A stretch of DNA of 64,000 nucleotides from Anthracocystis setariae. Taxonomy: Eukaryota; Basidiomycota; Ustilaginomycetes; Ustilaginales; Ustilaginaceae. The position numbers and the translations under genes are program-made. This document shows, in pieces, positions 31,472 through 42,317 of the stretch. The stretch covers positions 1,426,001 through 1,490,000 of the forward strand of contig CAKMXJ010000032.1 of assembly GCA_928724745.1 (NCBI GenBank). The letters run 5' to 3'. The stretch's first letter is position 1. Each line of letters starts with the position of its first letter. The notes beneath the pieces are model-generated. The model did not search any database, had not been told where the DNA came from, and saw only the letters and a list, made by a program, of their open reading frames with translations.

Positions 31472-33011
31472 TGTCGGTAATAGGGAAAGATGTGATGAAG
31501 TTGAATGGTGATGTTTGATGCTCAGAAGGGCTTCTTCGCCTTGGGAGCTCGAAATGCCAAGTTTGTCAGGTGGACATGGAGAGGCAGGCGTCTTTGAACT
31601 TTTTCCGGTTGACCAAATTTTGATCGCGATTGACGGCTGACCCGATGCCACCACCGATTCGACAAGTCGGAAATGATAAAGCTAAATCAGCCTGATGGCG
31701 TGAAAAAGGGTTGTCTACCCGGAAAGATGTGCATATGCATGTTATGCAGGCGAGCACAAACACGAGCTAGACAGCCAAGCAGACAAGCCTCATAGCGGAT
31801 CGACACCCGAGACCAACACCGGGACCTTTTTTGTTTTTTTTTGTTTTTGGTGTATCGGAAACTAAAATGCATCCTTTGCATGCCGTGATGCGATCCTGTA
31901 TCTTTCACCTCTTCATATCATGCACACCTTTCCGTGTAGCTGAAATGGTGTTGATGATATTGCACAGTGAATAATGATGGTGATCCCTGCGAGCATGACC
32001 ATTGTGCATATAGGAGCTCGAATTGTATGTGTTGCGCCTTTCTCAGGGACAGCCGATAAGCTGCAGAATGTGGCGCAATGTGGCGGCGTCTTGTCACGCA
32101 GGACGCAGACAGCTTTTGGCAGCTCAAATCTAGCGTCTTGAATGTCTGTCTGAGTCTCTGCTTTGAGCCTTCGCTGACGGCAAGGCCGATCATTCGTGTT
32201 TGGCGCTTTGCCCATTGAACCGTATCGTCCCCAAATCGCAAAACGCTTGCTATCTTACTACTGCACTCTTCCTTCCATCGCAAAGACCGACTTTGGACTA
32301 TCACACGCACCTCTCTTCTCCTTGCAAATCAAAACGTTCGAGCAGAGTGACACAGCACAAACGAAATCACAAAACCAAGCAAGTTGCCCACGGTCTATCA
32401 AGCGCACTTCAGGCACACCCCGCAACATCCTCTTGAGCGTGCGTGCCTTGTTCTCAGTCATCACCCCGCGCGTCCCTTAGCTAATGCGCATATAGCCATC
32501 CGCCCCATCTCCTCCTCTCGCCTTGCCAGCAAACGCTATAGAGGGCAGCATCCCAGTCCAGCACTTGGTGCGTTTCTCCTTCTTGCTAGGGTGCTGACGC
32601 ATTTGCCGCCGCGCAGGACAAGCGTGGGGATTTTCCGACAACGCTGTTTCCCGCCCCCTCCCCCACACTCCCCCCTGGCAGCAACACAAGCCTTGGAGGA
32701 CGCACAGAGTTGGCAACACTGGCAGCCCTACCCTCGTTGCCGAACGCAGAGTTATCGGCAGCCGTTTGTTGGGCAAGTTTTGTTGAACGCCGCAAGCAGT
32801 CCCCAGCATTGTTGTCCTCGCCTTGGTATACCTCGTTCAATCCTCTGCTTCGCCGACCTCGCTTCAAACCACCCCTGCTCTTGATCACTCGTTCTCCGTC
32901 ACCATCACCATCACCATCACCATCATCCCAGCCCTATCGTCGAGGTCTGCTCGGCGTTGTATTAACCACATCTGCCTACCTCCACTCAGGGAATTCTAGC
33001 TGCAAGAGGCA
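31472..33011. other. Divergent spacer between SLX9 and the lipase gene
   Basis: About 1.5 kb with no supported gene. It includes a TGCATATGCA palindrome (31730-31739), T-rich stretches near 31826-31850 and a CACCAT hexamer repeat at 32899-32927 close to the lipase start, probably in its 5'UTR. Confidence 0.5.
32899..32927. repeat. (CACCAT)n hexamer repeat
   Basis: About four and a half copies of CACCAT, about 85 bp upstream of the lipase start codon. Confidence 0.9.
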
Positions 33012-36000
33012 ATGGTGAACTCAGAAGCTAGTGATTCCCACGAGCTGGGCTGCGATGACCTCGAGCGCATGCCATCCAGCCTCAGTATGGTCATCGAGTT
33101 CGGCAAGCAATCATCCAAACCCCTTCAATGGGTTGACGACGCCAACGATTCCGATGATGAAATCCTCACGACAGATACTTCTGGTCCAGGGACTCCCTCG
33201 CTAGCCCACGCCCACATCACGGCATCGGCTCCGCTCGTTCTAGCATATTCAGGGGTTCAGCCACAGCAAATCGCTATCGCATCGGGTGTGCGAGCATGGA
33301 CAAAGCATCAAGCCTACGGCGCCAGCGATGCGCTCATCAAATATGCCACAGCTTCGCCGCTGTTGCCACAGCAAGTGGCTGAGATGGTTTCCAATCTGAG
33401 CGTGATTGCTCGTGTCTCGCTCAAGGCCGCAGCTTTCTTTATCGAAGTCATCCTAGAAGCTGTTAAGAACGGCACAGGTATGACTTTGGGCATCACTCGC
33501 CGCGCCCTCATCAGTGCAGTCGGCACTGCAAGAGCTGTGCACTCGCTCACCTCCGGAGAAGCCTGGGATGCAAAGGCTACAGGAAGAGCATCAAAAGTCA
33601 CTGGCCCCTCCTTTCTCAGCATTCTCGACAAGTACACAGCTGTGGGGATCTATCTCATCCATCATACTTTCACATTGGCAGAGCTCTTTGCCATGGGCGG
33701 CTTCCACATCATTGGAGCCACCATCACTGCAGGGCTGGCGGCGGCGGACGAATCAGTGCGCACTATTGACGGTATCTTTGGCTCCAACGAGACGTCTCGT
33801 GCCCTTGCATCCTTCATCACTCTAGCTCGAAAAGAAGTCAACGATGACACTCGATTCGCGAACGAGAGCACCATCTCACTATTCAACAAACTCACAAAGG
33901 CCGTCACCGCCTTTGCTGTCCTCCAAAACTCCACATATAAGCGTAGTGCTAAGAGCATGAAGATGCGCGTTGTTTACGACTGCACTGTGCTGGGAGAGGT
34001 AGAATCGAAAAGCTGGCGATCTCTGATGGTGGGCTCGGGCAACTTCATACGATCTCAGCCTACAACCCTGCTCGCAGCAGCTGCCGATCAGCTAGATAGC
34101 CTCTCGCTCAAAAGTCCGCCTCGGAGAAACGCTTCTCTTATCAAGACGGATCGCACCGCTCTGCATTCTGGTCCGAGCCCAGGGATCTCCTCGTCTCGGT
34201 CAAGAGGCTTTCTCGGCGATGGCCTTTGTTTGACCGACATCCATCCTTCAGCATCAACACCAAATGGTTGGAGATCAAGCTGGGTCGCGTCAGATCCTGC
34301 TGACTTGGACTCAGAGCCAACGGCTGATGACGCCTCAATAATTGCGGACCTTGACTTTCTTGTTGGAACCGAGGATGGCGATACTTCAGAAAGCAGCTTT
34401 GAGACGAATCTGTCCGATAAACAACTGCCACCTGGTCTTCGCCAGAGACTGAAAGCCTACACCGACGATGAACTGAGAGAGGGCGTCGTATTGCAGGAAT
34501 CGACACCCGGCACCGCACCAAAACGACACCTCAGACGCATCAGGAAGACCAAGGGTGCCAATGGCAACAGAGAAACCATCTACGAGATCACAACCGAAAT
34601 CGTCGAGACCGTCGAGACTATCACCGCAGTAGAAGAGACGCGCCCTTCTTCACTCGCACTCACCTCAGCATCAACCAGATCATCTCCAATCGGTGCAAAC
34701 ATTCCTCTACCAAATCCTAAGTCAGGCACTCTTAGACGCGACGTCACAAGCTCAAGAAGTGGGATCGAAACACGCTCCATCTTTGACGGCGGCCAAGAGA
34801 CAACGGTCGAGGAGGACGAAGAGTGGTGCGAAATTCGTACGACGGATAGACAAGGCACACAGGCCGAACAGCAATCGGATTCCCCGGCTGACGGGATGCC
34901 TGCCCAAACCTTGGCTGTGGCGCTTTCCGAAGCACAAAATGGCACCCACTCGCTTGCGAAGGGGAAATCAGAGGTCTCTTCCAAGATGCCTTACGTTTTG
35001 AAAACGATGACAAAGAAGCTCATCCATAAACGCAAAACGATCCGCAGGGTGGAGATTGAAAGCATGCATGACAACGCAGACGCTGACTCTTCCTCTGGTG
35101 GCTTGCTGAAAGCCGACAAAAGCTCACGTGGCTCAGAAGCATCGCGCCTTTGGCCGGCCACGCCTGTAAGTCCTCTATTGACCTCGTTCAATGCTTCTAT
35201 GGGTAAATCGACGAAAGAGAAGGGTCGCAACCGTAAACACGACGAGGCAGACCCGGTGGCGGTAAGCAAAGGTGTCGATCTGAGTCGTGGCCTCAATATG
35301 GCTCTGAAGCGTGCAAAACACACTTTCAGGGGTGGGCAGCAAGCAGATTCGTCGGCACCATCGAAGTTCGGGCCGCAACAACAACAACATGGTACCATGC
35401 CACCAAGCATTGAAATTAAGTCGCCTTTAAGGACTGGAACGAGCATCACATCGCCGCCTAATTCAGCCCTTCTCACAGGAACAGCAGCTTCATCATCGTC
35501 TTTATCATCGTCGAAAATGGGCAAACGTGGATCGGAAACACCAGTCAAGCCCAGGACCGAAGGTTCCAGGCGAGCCGGCGCTTTACAGATGACCCCTCGC
35601 TCGACGAACAAAGAACTGCCATCGATCCCACACAGGGGTGCATCGCAGAGGACTTTATTCCCTACCGAGACGAATCAGACGACTACCGTTCCACCGTCGC
35701 CACAAAGCTCGGTGCGAGAATTCAAAAGGCGCAGCAGGGCTCCATCCATCACGTCCACTCGCTCCTTTGCATCCCGATCTCATCTGTCGAGCTTCTCTGC
35801 CGCTGGGAATATGGAGAACGGCAAGCATGGGTGGGATCCAAAGGCATTTCCTCGAGATCATCTGGTCGAGAATCTGCGTCGCTTTGTGCGCTACTCTTCA
35901 GCTGCGTACGGACAGAATTTCATGCGCATTCTCGGCATCGGTAGTCTAGACTACTTTTTCCCGGATACAAGTCAACATCATGCCAACGTCTGGGCGTTCG

Positions 36001-37391
36001 CCCATCATGTTGGCATCCCAGTCGATTGCATTCTGCTGAATAGCTTTTCAGAAGCCCAGCCACTGTTTACAGAGCAGATGACGCCGCTCGTTAGCTATGT
36101 AGCGGTTGATCATGCGGCTAAGGCGGTAGTTCTTACCTGCCGAGGAACGATGGGGCTGAGCGACATTCTCACTGATCTTACATGCGACTACGAGACAATT
36201 GCCGTCGAGGGCGGACGCTCTGACAGGCACTACCAGGTGCATTCTGGCATGCTGGCAAGTACTCGTCGTCTCTGCAACGAGAATGGCACCGTTATGAAGA
36301 CACTCCAGCTGGCACTCAACGACAATCCAGATTATGGGCTCGTGATCACTGGTCATTCTCTCGGTGGTGGCGTGGCATCGATAGCTGCGGTGGAGCTCAG
36401 CTGTCCCGAAGAATTGTTCCGAGCCCAAGCCCTGCGAAGACGAGCGGACACCGGGAAAGCGGTGCAGCATCCTCGCATCTACACCCCGTTTGTCACCTCG
36501 TTCGACAGCGGCCTGCCACCTGGTCGGCCTATCCATGCTTACGCCTACGGAGTGCCTGCAGTGGCCTCGCCAGATCTCTCTGCGCACTGCAAAGGCCTTG
36601 TAACGAGCATCATCCATGGACACGATTTCATCCCCACCCTGTCCCTCGGTATGGTGCGGGACTTTAAGAACATCGCCCATACCCTCAGCGAAGAAAACGA
36701 CTCGGACGTCGCACGTGAAATCATCACTCGCGTCATCGGCACCTACAGGAAACGCTCGGCCCTCCGTCGTCAAGTTCAATATACCCAAAAGGTGGCTGAG
36801 CATCTTGCCTGTTTGGAACCACCGCGACCTCAAGAACTGCCGCTGGCCGAACGAGAAATCCAACTGACTCGCGAAGAATTGATCAAAGGCAAAACGCGGA
36901 ACCTGGCGACCGATTCGAATTATCAAGATCCCAACCTTACCGAAGACGACTTGGACCCGTTTTCGTATTCGTCCGGGGGAGGACAGATGCGGCCGTCGCA
37001 CGACGATGCCTCGGAGCAGGGCGGTGATGCCGAGTTGGCCGACTGGCTTTGGTCGCTGATCAAGACGATCCGTGCGGATATGGATTCAGCCAAATTGTAT
37101 CCGCCGGGCGATGTGTATTGCATCGAGAGTTTCCCCGTATTCGTGACGACGAGGATGCAGGCGGATAGCGAGATCGTTCACGATCGCAACAAGGGAGCCG
37201 GGCAGGAGCAGAGAAGGGCCGAGGCGCATCGTGTCATTCTGCGCTACTGCGAGGATGTCGAGAAGAGGTTCAGCGAGCCTGTGTTTGCCAAGAGTATGAT
37301 GCGCGATCATATCCCGACCAACTACGAGTTGTGTATGAGTCTGTTGTGGGAGAGTGTGATGGAGGGTGGTGCAAATAGTGGGATGGTGTAG
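33012..37391 (+). CDS. Class 3 (diacylglycerol-lipase-like) lipase, very long
   Basis: A 1,459-residue protein with an alpha/beta-hydrolase class 3 lipase domain at about residues 1000-1225. Visible elements are the strand VVLTCRGTMGLSDILTDLTC, HSGMLAS, the nucleophile elbow GHSLGGG with Ser1116, and IHGHDFIPTLS with Asp1205 as the likely acid. This order matches sn-1-specific DAG lipases and their fungal relatives. The N-terminal region (about 70-290) contains several hydrophobic helices, including FFIEVILEAVKNGTGMTL and a Gly/Ala-rich stretch AMGGFHIIGATITAGLAAAD, so membrane association is likely. The central part (about 330-930) is long, charged and disordered, with an RHLRRIRKTKGANGNRETIY segment. 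The substrate in fungi is not established. It converges with the cofactor D gene, with 77 bp between stops. Confidence 0.85.
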   Translation: MVNSEASDSHELGCDDLERMPSSLSMVIEFGKQSSKPLQWVDDANDSDDEILTTDTSGPGTPSLAHAHITASAPLVLAYSGVQPQQIAIASGVRAWTKHQAYGASDALIKYATASPLLPQQVAEMVSNLSVIARVSLKAAAFFIEVILEAVKNGTGMTLGITRRALISAVGTARAVHSLTSGEAWDAKATGRASKVTGPSFLSILDKYTAVGIYLIHHTFTLAELFAMGGFHIIGATITAGLAAADESVRTIDGIFGSNETSRALASFITLARKEVNDDTRFANESTISLFNKLTKAVTAFAVLQNSTYKRSAKSMKMRVVYDCTVLGEVESKSWRSLMVGSGNFIRSQPTTLLAAAADQLDSLSLKSPPRRNASLIKTDRTALHSGPSPGISSSRSRGFLGDGLCLTDIHPSASTPNGWRSSWVASDPADLDSEPTADDASIIADLDFLVGTEDGDTSESSFETNLSDKQLPPGLRQRLKAYTDDELREGVVLQESTPGTAPKRHLRRIRKTKGANGNRETIYEITTEIVETVETITAVEETRPSSLALTSASTRSSPIGANIPLPNPKSGTLRRDVTSSRSGIETRSIFDGGQETTVEEDEEWCEIRTTDRQGTQAEQQSDSPADGMPAQTLAVALSEAQNGTHSLAKGKSEVSSKMPYVLKTMTKKLIHKRKTIRRVEIESMHDNADADSSSGGLLKADKSSRGSEASRLWPATPVSPLLTSFNASMGKSTKEKGRNRKHDEADPVAVSKGVDLSRGLNMALKRAKHTFRGGQQADSSAPSKFGPQQQQHGTMPPSIEIKSPLRTGTSITSPPNSALLTGTAASSSSLSSSKMGKRGSETPVKPRTEGSRRAGALQMTPRSTNKELPSIPHRGASQRTLFPTETNQTTTVPPSPQSSVREFKRRSRAPSITSTRSFASRSHLSSFSAAGNMENGKHGWDPKAFPRDHLVENLRRFVRYSSAAYGQNFMRILGIGSLDYFFPDTSQHHANVWAFAHHVGIPVDCILLNSFSEAQPLFTEQMTPLVSYVAVDHAAKAVVLTCRGTMGLSDILTDLTCDYETIAVEGGRSDRHYQVHSGMLASTRRLCNENGTVMKTLQLALNDNPDYGLVITGHSLGGGVASIAAVELSCPEELFRAQALRRRADTGKAVQHPRIYTPFVTSFDSGLPPGRPIHAYAYGVPAVASPDLSAHCKGLVTSIIHGHDFIPTLSLGMVRDFKNIAHTLSEENDSDVAREIITRVIGTYRKRSALRRQVQYTQKVAEHLACLEPPRPQELPLAEREIQLTREELIKGKTRNLATDSNYQDPNLTEDDLDPFSYSSGGGQMRPSHDDASEQGGDAELADWLWSLIKTIRADMDSAKLYPPGDVYCIESFPVFVTTRMQADSEIVHDRNKGAGQEQRRAEAHRVILRYCEDVEKRFSEPVFAKSMMRDHIPTNYELCMSLLWESVMEGGANSGMV

Positions 37392-37468
37392 CGCGGGTTT
37401 CGATCGGTGATGCAATGGAATTGGTATGCTTGACGGCATCAGTCAGTCTGTGGAAGAGGATTGGGATT

Positions 37469-40400
37469 TCAAATGAGGAGTTTTTCGAGCGCGCTTGTAA
37501 CGGACTGTACAACGTGCTGGTGTGGAAGAGAGACTGATGTCCAGTTAGTATCTAGCAGTACGGCTTCCAAGTGCTCCCAAGTGGTGCTGCGATCATGGTT
37601 ATCGTCGTCGAGGTCGAGGTCGAGGGTGGAGGAGATGATTGCGTAAAGGTGTTCTGCGGTTTTAGCTCTGACGGTGGGGAAGGGGTGAGTGAGGAAGAGG
37701 GGGATGGCTTCAGTGATGAGTTTGACCATTTGAGTTTTCCCAGGGTGGGTTGCGGGTGAGGTGGAGGTGGGAAGGATGAGGGTGGTAGTGAGGGTTGCTG
37801 AGGTTGTGAGGCGAGGGATAGATTTGATCTTTGCTATGTTGGTGGAGGCCATTTTGGCTAGGCGCGTTAGGATCGGGTACATGTTTGGATGGTATGCTCC
37901 GTTTTCGAGCAAAAGGTTGACCAGCGTGAGTGAAGGGATGAAGAGACGGTTATCGCCAAATGCTCGTTTGGCGACGTTGAAGATGTCCGTTAGCAATTGC
38001 ACCACGTCGTAGGAGGGGGTGGTGGTGAGACGAGTTAGGGCAGGGGCAATGATCCTTTCACCCAGATCGGACTTGCTACCAACCGAGAGGATCAGGCCTT
38101 CCAGAATGTCCAAGCGGAAAGTCGGGACGGTGAGCAGATTCGCAAGACCATCATACGCCTGTTTGGGATCCTTGAAAATCCGCACCTCACCCTCGATGGG
38201 CCGCGAGCTCGCATCACCATACGTCGCTCGAACAACTTCGTCTCCATCCGGCCTGACGCCAGATCCAACCTGTCGATACGCATCGTAGACTGCCAACACA
38301 CTACACCCAGCCGTATGTCGAACATGATCAATCCTCTCTGCCGCTTGTTTCCACATCCCGCCCACCGCCCTTTGAAGATCACTGTGCGACAACCACGCTC
38401 CCACTCCTCCTGTTGCTTTTGACAGCAGGATGAGCACTTTGCGCAAACCCGCGATGGAAGACAGTCGCACCCACGACCCCACATCCCCCCTCTGATCCAT
38501 TGCATAGTCTTCCAATCCAACCATGTATGCTGCCAACACATTCTGCAGAAGTTCCACCGTGCATGTCTCCTCGAAATGTGATTCGAGCGAAATAACAGCC
38601 CGCGTCAAGCTGTCAATGGCGTTTCTCCTCACCTCGACATTCCCCGAATAGAGCGTATTCGAATTGGACTTTGTGCTCGGCCTTGCTAAGCTTATCAAAT
38701 GCGCAACAACCCTCGCGAACGATTTGCTATGCTGAGTGTAATCGACAGCACCCAATACTAGGGCATTGCTTTGTTGCTGGGCCACCGTCAAGGTCTGCCA
38801 CCCGTCCATGGTGGCATGAATCTTGGAGGAGAGATCAACCGTGGTGCTAAGTTGAGAGATGGCTTCAGCTGCCGCGCTGTGTACGGGCTCCTCTTGGCGG
38901 GCGAGAGCGAGGTTGAGGATCTTCTCCCAACTATATGTCTCTCCTGCGGATGCGGCAAGGGTGGGAGGGAATGAGGAGGCGATGAGGGAGCAAGCTGCGC
39001 TGAGCAGCGATGCAGCGCCGAGCGACCTGAGCGCTGATGTTCGAACCAATTCGAGTAACCCAAATGCCTGCTTTCGAACTCGCTCTCCTACCTCGACGAA
39101 GGGACTGGGCAATGTGCGGGAGATGCGGGATACTTCGGCGAGAGTGAGGAGTGTTCCGTGAAGAACTGCTACGTCGGCGGATGTAATGCGCTTTCCCAAC
39201 TTTGTCACGAGGTCTGGCATAAGGTCAGCAGCATCATGCATTGCGATGAGCGCAATCGCTTGAGCGCCCAGCCTACGTATCGCAGGATCCCAATGCACCG
39301 AGATCACGTCCACCAAATGATTCAGCAAATACCCACGATACTCTTCAAATTGAGCCACTTTGACTGCGCACTCCAAGAACGCCGTCCTCCTGACACTGAC
39401 CGCATAGAAGTCGGTCATCCTGATGACATCGATTCCATGCGGGAACAGCGCGAGCCTACCGACGGATTCCTGAAACGCTGCACTTGCCGCTCGTCGAATC
39501 GACACGTCCCGATCCAAGGTAGCCACGGCCACCAATCGTCTGGAGAGCTCCAACGCATGCGGTCGGATCGAGTCGATATCGTTGGACCTAGCCAGCGCCC
39601 AAACGACATAACATGCTGCATCCCTGACATTGGCTCCCACCGAATGCGCCCCGCGTCTGACATCGAACAGAAGCGCTTTGAGAATCCATGGCAACGCCAC
39701 CGTCAGCATGCCGGCGAAAAGCAGTCCACGACGCGACAGCTCAGCGAGCGCCATGCAGGCGCCTTGCCACGTATGCTCGGATACAGAGCTGAGATCGTTG
39801 GCACCCTCATAGAGATCCGGGATGTTGATGTGGAATAAGGAGATGATGGCCTCGACAACTTGGGTGAGCAGGCTGGTGGGGAGGCGATCGCAGAGGCGAG
39901 CAAGGCCCTTGGCGGCTGAGTAGCGGATGACGGTATCTTTGTGCTGCAGAGAGTCGAGGAGAGTGGAGATGGAGGATTCGACTTGGTCTGGCACGTCTTG
40001 ATCGTCGTCACCTTGCTCCTCCAAGGCCTTTTTGACGCAGTGAGACGGGTCAGATGAAGCGGCGCCAAGGGGGAGCACGTTGGTCGCGCGGCGTCTCGTC
40101 CTTGGGCGTAGAAGCTTGAGGGCTAGCCTGGAGGAGAGCTTGGTTTGGTACTTGACCACCAGACCGTTGTGTGCAAGGGCGGGGCTAGAAAGTGTGTCGT
40201 AGGTCTCGAGAACAGATTGGAAAGAGGCGAGATGGGCGGCTACAAAAGCGGGATCGGCAGTCTTGAGGACCTCACAGAGGGCTTGGAGGATTCCGGTTGC
40301 ATGGAACGAGCTCAGCTCGCTCTGTTGTAATGCTGACAAGATTGTTGAGAGAAAATTGTGGAAAAGTTCCTTTGCCTGGACATCAGATCGTTGGAAGAGG

Positions 40401-41083
40401 CGACCGAGAACAACAGCCGCTGCGTCCCTCTCCTTTCCTGGGCTGGAGATGAAGTGTTGCGCCACTGCTGCAATTTTTGCCGCTGTAGAATCTTGGTGAT
40501 ACTGGCTTGGTCTGTCGAATTTAGCGAGGTCGAAGGGGATCATGCATATGAGCGATAGCCATAAAAGACAGACATAGCGAAGTTCCCAGCATGCTGAGTC
40601 TTGTTCTTGGCCGTGTTGCAGAGCTTCGAGGAAGGAGAGGGTGGTTGGGAGGTCGGCCACTTCATGCGGGAAGTAGTGTACTATTGTTTTGTATCCCCTG
40701 ACTTTGGTGTAAGCGTAGACAAGCTTGCTCAGCCTCGAGATAGTATGGCGATCAAGTCGATCAGGAGCACGTCCGGTAGATGCAAGGGAGTGAACGTGAC
40801 GCTGGAGGGCCTCGACAGGGGGGGAGACGATTTTGTCCAGGTATGGGTCGAGAAGGTTGGGCTGATCCTGGTATTCATCGAGGATGCTGATGAGGGTATT
40901 GAAAGCATCGTCCGGGGTGGTCTTTGTGGCTGTGACGTTGCTGGAGCTGGACGTGGAAGGCACGAGTTTTGTGAGGAGGGAGAGGTACTCTTCAGCACGC
41001 TCGAAGCGAACAAGCTCGTTCTCTTCGACGCCCGCGGAGGGATCGTCCGTAGCGACGTTTCCTAATGTGTTGTCTGACTGCAT
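37469..41083 (-). CDS. Tubulin-specific chaperone D (TBCD/Alp1/Cin1)
   Basis: A 1,204-residue HEAT-repeat protein. Cofactor D takes beta-tubulin from cofactor A and forms the supercomplex with cofactors C and E that releases alpha/beta-tubulin dimers. Family hallmarks are the N-terminal VRGYKTIVHYFPHEVADL and CWELRYVCLLWLSLICMIPF. Further along are KDTVIRYSAAKGLARLCDRL and the WQGACMALAELSRRGLL and LPWILKALLFDVRRGAHSVG blocks near the middle. GANVRDAACYVVWALARS follows. The C-terminal TFCD_C part holds MDQRGDVGSWVRLSSIAGLR. The length fits the family (about 1,100-1,250). No introns appear needed. It diverges from the methyltransferase gene across 328 bp. Confidence 0.94.
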   Translation of the reverse strand: MQSDNTLGNVATDDPSAGVEENELVRFERAEEYLSLLTKLVPSTSSSSNVTATKTTPDDAFNTLISILDEYQDQPNLLDPYLDKIVSPPVEALQRHVHSLASTGRAPDRLDRHTISRLSKLVYAYTKVRGYKTIVHYFPHEVADLPTTLSFLEALQHGQEQDSACWELRYVCLLWLSLICMIPFDLAKFDRPSQYHQDSTAAKIAAVAQHFISSPGKERDAAAVVLGRLFQRSDVQAKELFHNFLSTILSALQQSELSSFHATGILQALCEVLKTADPAFVAAHLASFQSVLETYDTLSSPALAHNGLVVKYQTKLSSRLALKLLRPRTRRRATNVLPLGAASSDPSHCVKKALEEQGDDDQDVPDQVESSISTLLDSLQHKDTVIRYSAAKGLARLCDRLPTSLLTQVVEAIISLFHINIPDLYEGANDLSSVSEHTWQGACMALAELSRRGLLFAGMLTVALPWILKALLFDVRRGAHSVGANVRDAACYVVWALARSNDIDSIRPHALELSRRLVAVATLDRDVSIRRAASAAFQESVGRLALFPHGIDVIRMTDFYAVSVRRTAFLECAVKVAQFEEYRGYLLNHLVDVISVHWDPAIRRLGAQAIALIAMHDAADLMPDLVTKLGKRITSADVAVLHGTLLTLAEVSRISRTLPSPFVEVGERVRKQAFGLLELVRTSALRSLGAASLLSAACSLIASSFPPTLAASAGETYSWEKILNLALARQEEPVHSAAAEAISQLSTTVDLSSKIHATMDGWQTLTVAQQQSNALVLGAVDYTQHSKSFARVVAHLISLARPSTKSNSNTLYSGNVEVRRNAIDSLTRAVISLESHFEETCTVELLQNVLAAYMVGLEDYAMDQRGDVGSWVRLSSIAGLRKVLILLSKATGGVGAWLSHSDLQRAVGGMWKQAAERIDHVRHTAGCSVLAVYDAYRQVGSGVRPDGDEVVRATYGDASSRPIEGEVRIFKDPKQAYDGLANLLTVPTFRLDILEGLILSVGSKSDLGERIIAPALTRLTTTPSYDVVQLLTDIFNVAKRAFGDNRLFIPSLTLVNLLLENGAYHPNMYPILTRLAKMASTNIAKIKSIPRLTTSATLTTTLILPTSTSPATHPGKTQMVKLITEAIPLFLTHPFPTVRAKTAEHLYAIISSTLDLDLDDDNHDRSTTWEHLEAVLLDTNWTSVSLPHQHVVQSVTSALEKLLI

Positions 41084-41411
41084 AGGGACATGAGTTTAGC
41101 GGACCCTAGCAGATATGGTGACCGGAAGTAAGAAGATGGTGGCATGAGTCAAGCAAGAACAAGTGTTGGTCTCCTGACGCGTCGACAATAATTCCACGGA
41201 GCAGGCCGAACCAAAAAGAAAGAAAAAAAAAAGGCTCCGAGATATCCCCGATGGCGGCTCATGTCTCCACATTTCGACCCACGGACCACCGTCACATTTG
41301 CCCTCCTTGTCCTTGTCGTAGCCCATGGTCTATAAGAGAAGCAGAGCCACCTCATCTTCACTTTGACCCAATTATCGGCATCGCAACCAGCTCCAAACTC
41401 TAGATCGCAAA
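41084..41411. promoter_or_regulatory. Divergent TBCD/methyltransferase promoter region
   Basis: Short shared spacer. A TATAAGAG element at 41331-41338 lies about 74 bp upstream of the methyltransferase ATG and is a plausible TATA box. Confidence 0.5.
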
Positions 41412-42284
41412 ATGACCGACTCAAACAACAGCGATCAACTCATCACAGGCGCCAACAAGGCCTTCTACGCCCTGACCGCAGCCGAATATGACAACATGGG
41501 TCACGGTGCCGTCTTTCAAGTTGCCAAAACCAATACCGCCAACATCCTTTCGCAGATCCCCTCTATCGATGCTTCCTCCACCGAGATCATGGAGTTTGCC
41601 GCGGGCACTGGAATCGTCGCGATGCTGCTAGCACCCCGATGCAAAACCGTATACGCTGTCGACCAATCAGCCGAGATGATCGCTCAATTGCAAAACAAGC
41701 TCGATGACCCTTCAACCAAGATTAACAACATTGTTCCTGTCGTGACTGACATTCTCGAGGACCGAGACAAAGGAAATTTGCAGGGCAAACAGTTTGACGT
41801 GATCACCTGCACAAATGCGTACCATCACATCAGCGATCCAGCCCGAATGACCCAGGTGCTGGCGAGCTACCTGAAGCCAGGAGGCTATTTAGCGGTTGTA
41901 GACCTAATAAAGACCAAGGACAGTGAAGAGTTTCATAAGCAACCCTTCACAGAAGAGCAGCAGGACGGAAGCCACAAACAGGTAGTCGATTTCAGTGCAA
42001 GTACGGAACAACCCGGGCAGCATGGCCACCAACACGGACACGGACATGGTCACAGTCATGGGTACGGCCATCACGAGCACAGGAGTCACAAGTCCCACGA
42101 ACACGTCATAGCCCACAGAGGCGGCTTCACTCAATCTGACATGGAAAGCTTCTTCACTCCGGCCAACCTCAAGCTCGTCCACATGGGCAAATCTTCTCAA
42201 TTCATCAAAGGAGGCAAAGCATATGACAACTTCCTCGCCATCGCCCAAAAGGCAGATTCACAAACTAACGTACATTTTGCATGA
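41412..42284 (+). CDS. SAM-dependent methyltransferase with His-rich insert
   Basis: A class I (Rossmann) methyltransferase of 290 residues; substrate unknown. Motif I is EFAAGTGIVAMLLA (about residues 60-73), the acidic post-I strand is VYAVDQSAEM, motif II/III is FDVITCTNAYHHISD and the following strand is LKPGGYLAVVDLI. This matches the small-molecule or UbiE-like methyltransferase group. Residues about 203-232 are an unusual His/Gly-rich stretch (HGHQHGHGHGHSHGYGHHEH and more) inside the domain, before the last conserved helix GGFTQSDMESFFTPANLKLV. Such runs often bind Zn, Ni or Cu ions; here that is inference. The stop lies 33 bp from the stop of the flavin-reductase-like gene. Confidence 0.8.
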   Translation: MTDSNNSDQLITGANKAFYALTAAEYDNMGHGAVFQVAKTNTANILSQIPSIDASSTEIMEFAAGTGIVAMLLAPRCKTVYAVDQSAEMIAQLQNKLDDPSTKINNIVPVVTDILEDRDKGNLQGKQFDVITCTNAYHHISDPARMTQVLASYLKPGGYLAVVDLIKTKDSEEFHKQPFTEEQQDGSHKQVVDFSASTEQPGQHGHQHGHGHGHSHGYGHHEHRSHKSHEHVIAHRGGFTQSDMESFFTPANLKLVHMGKSSQFIKGGKAYDNFLAIAQKADSQTNVHFA

Positions 42285-42317
42285 ATCTGTAGACTTTGCA
42301 CTGTGAGCGAGGTGGAT

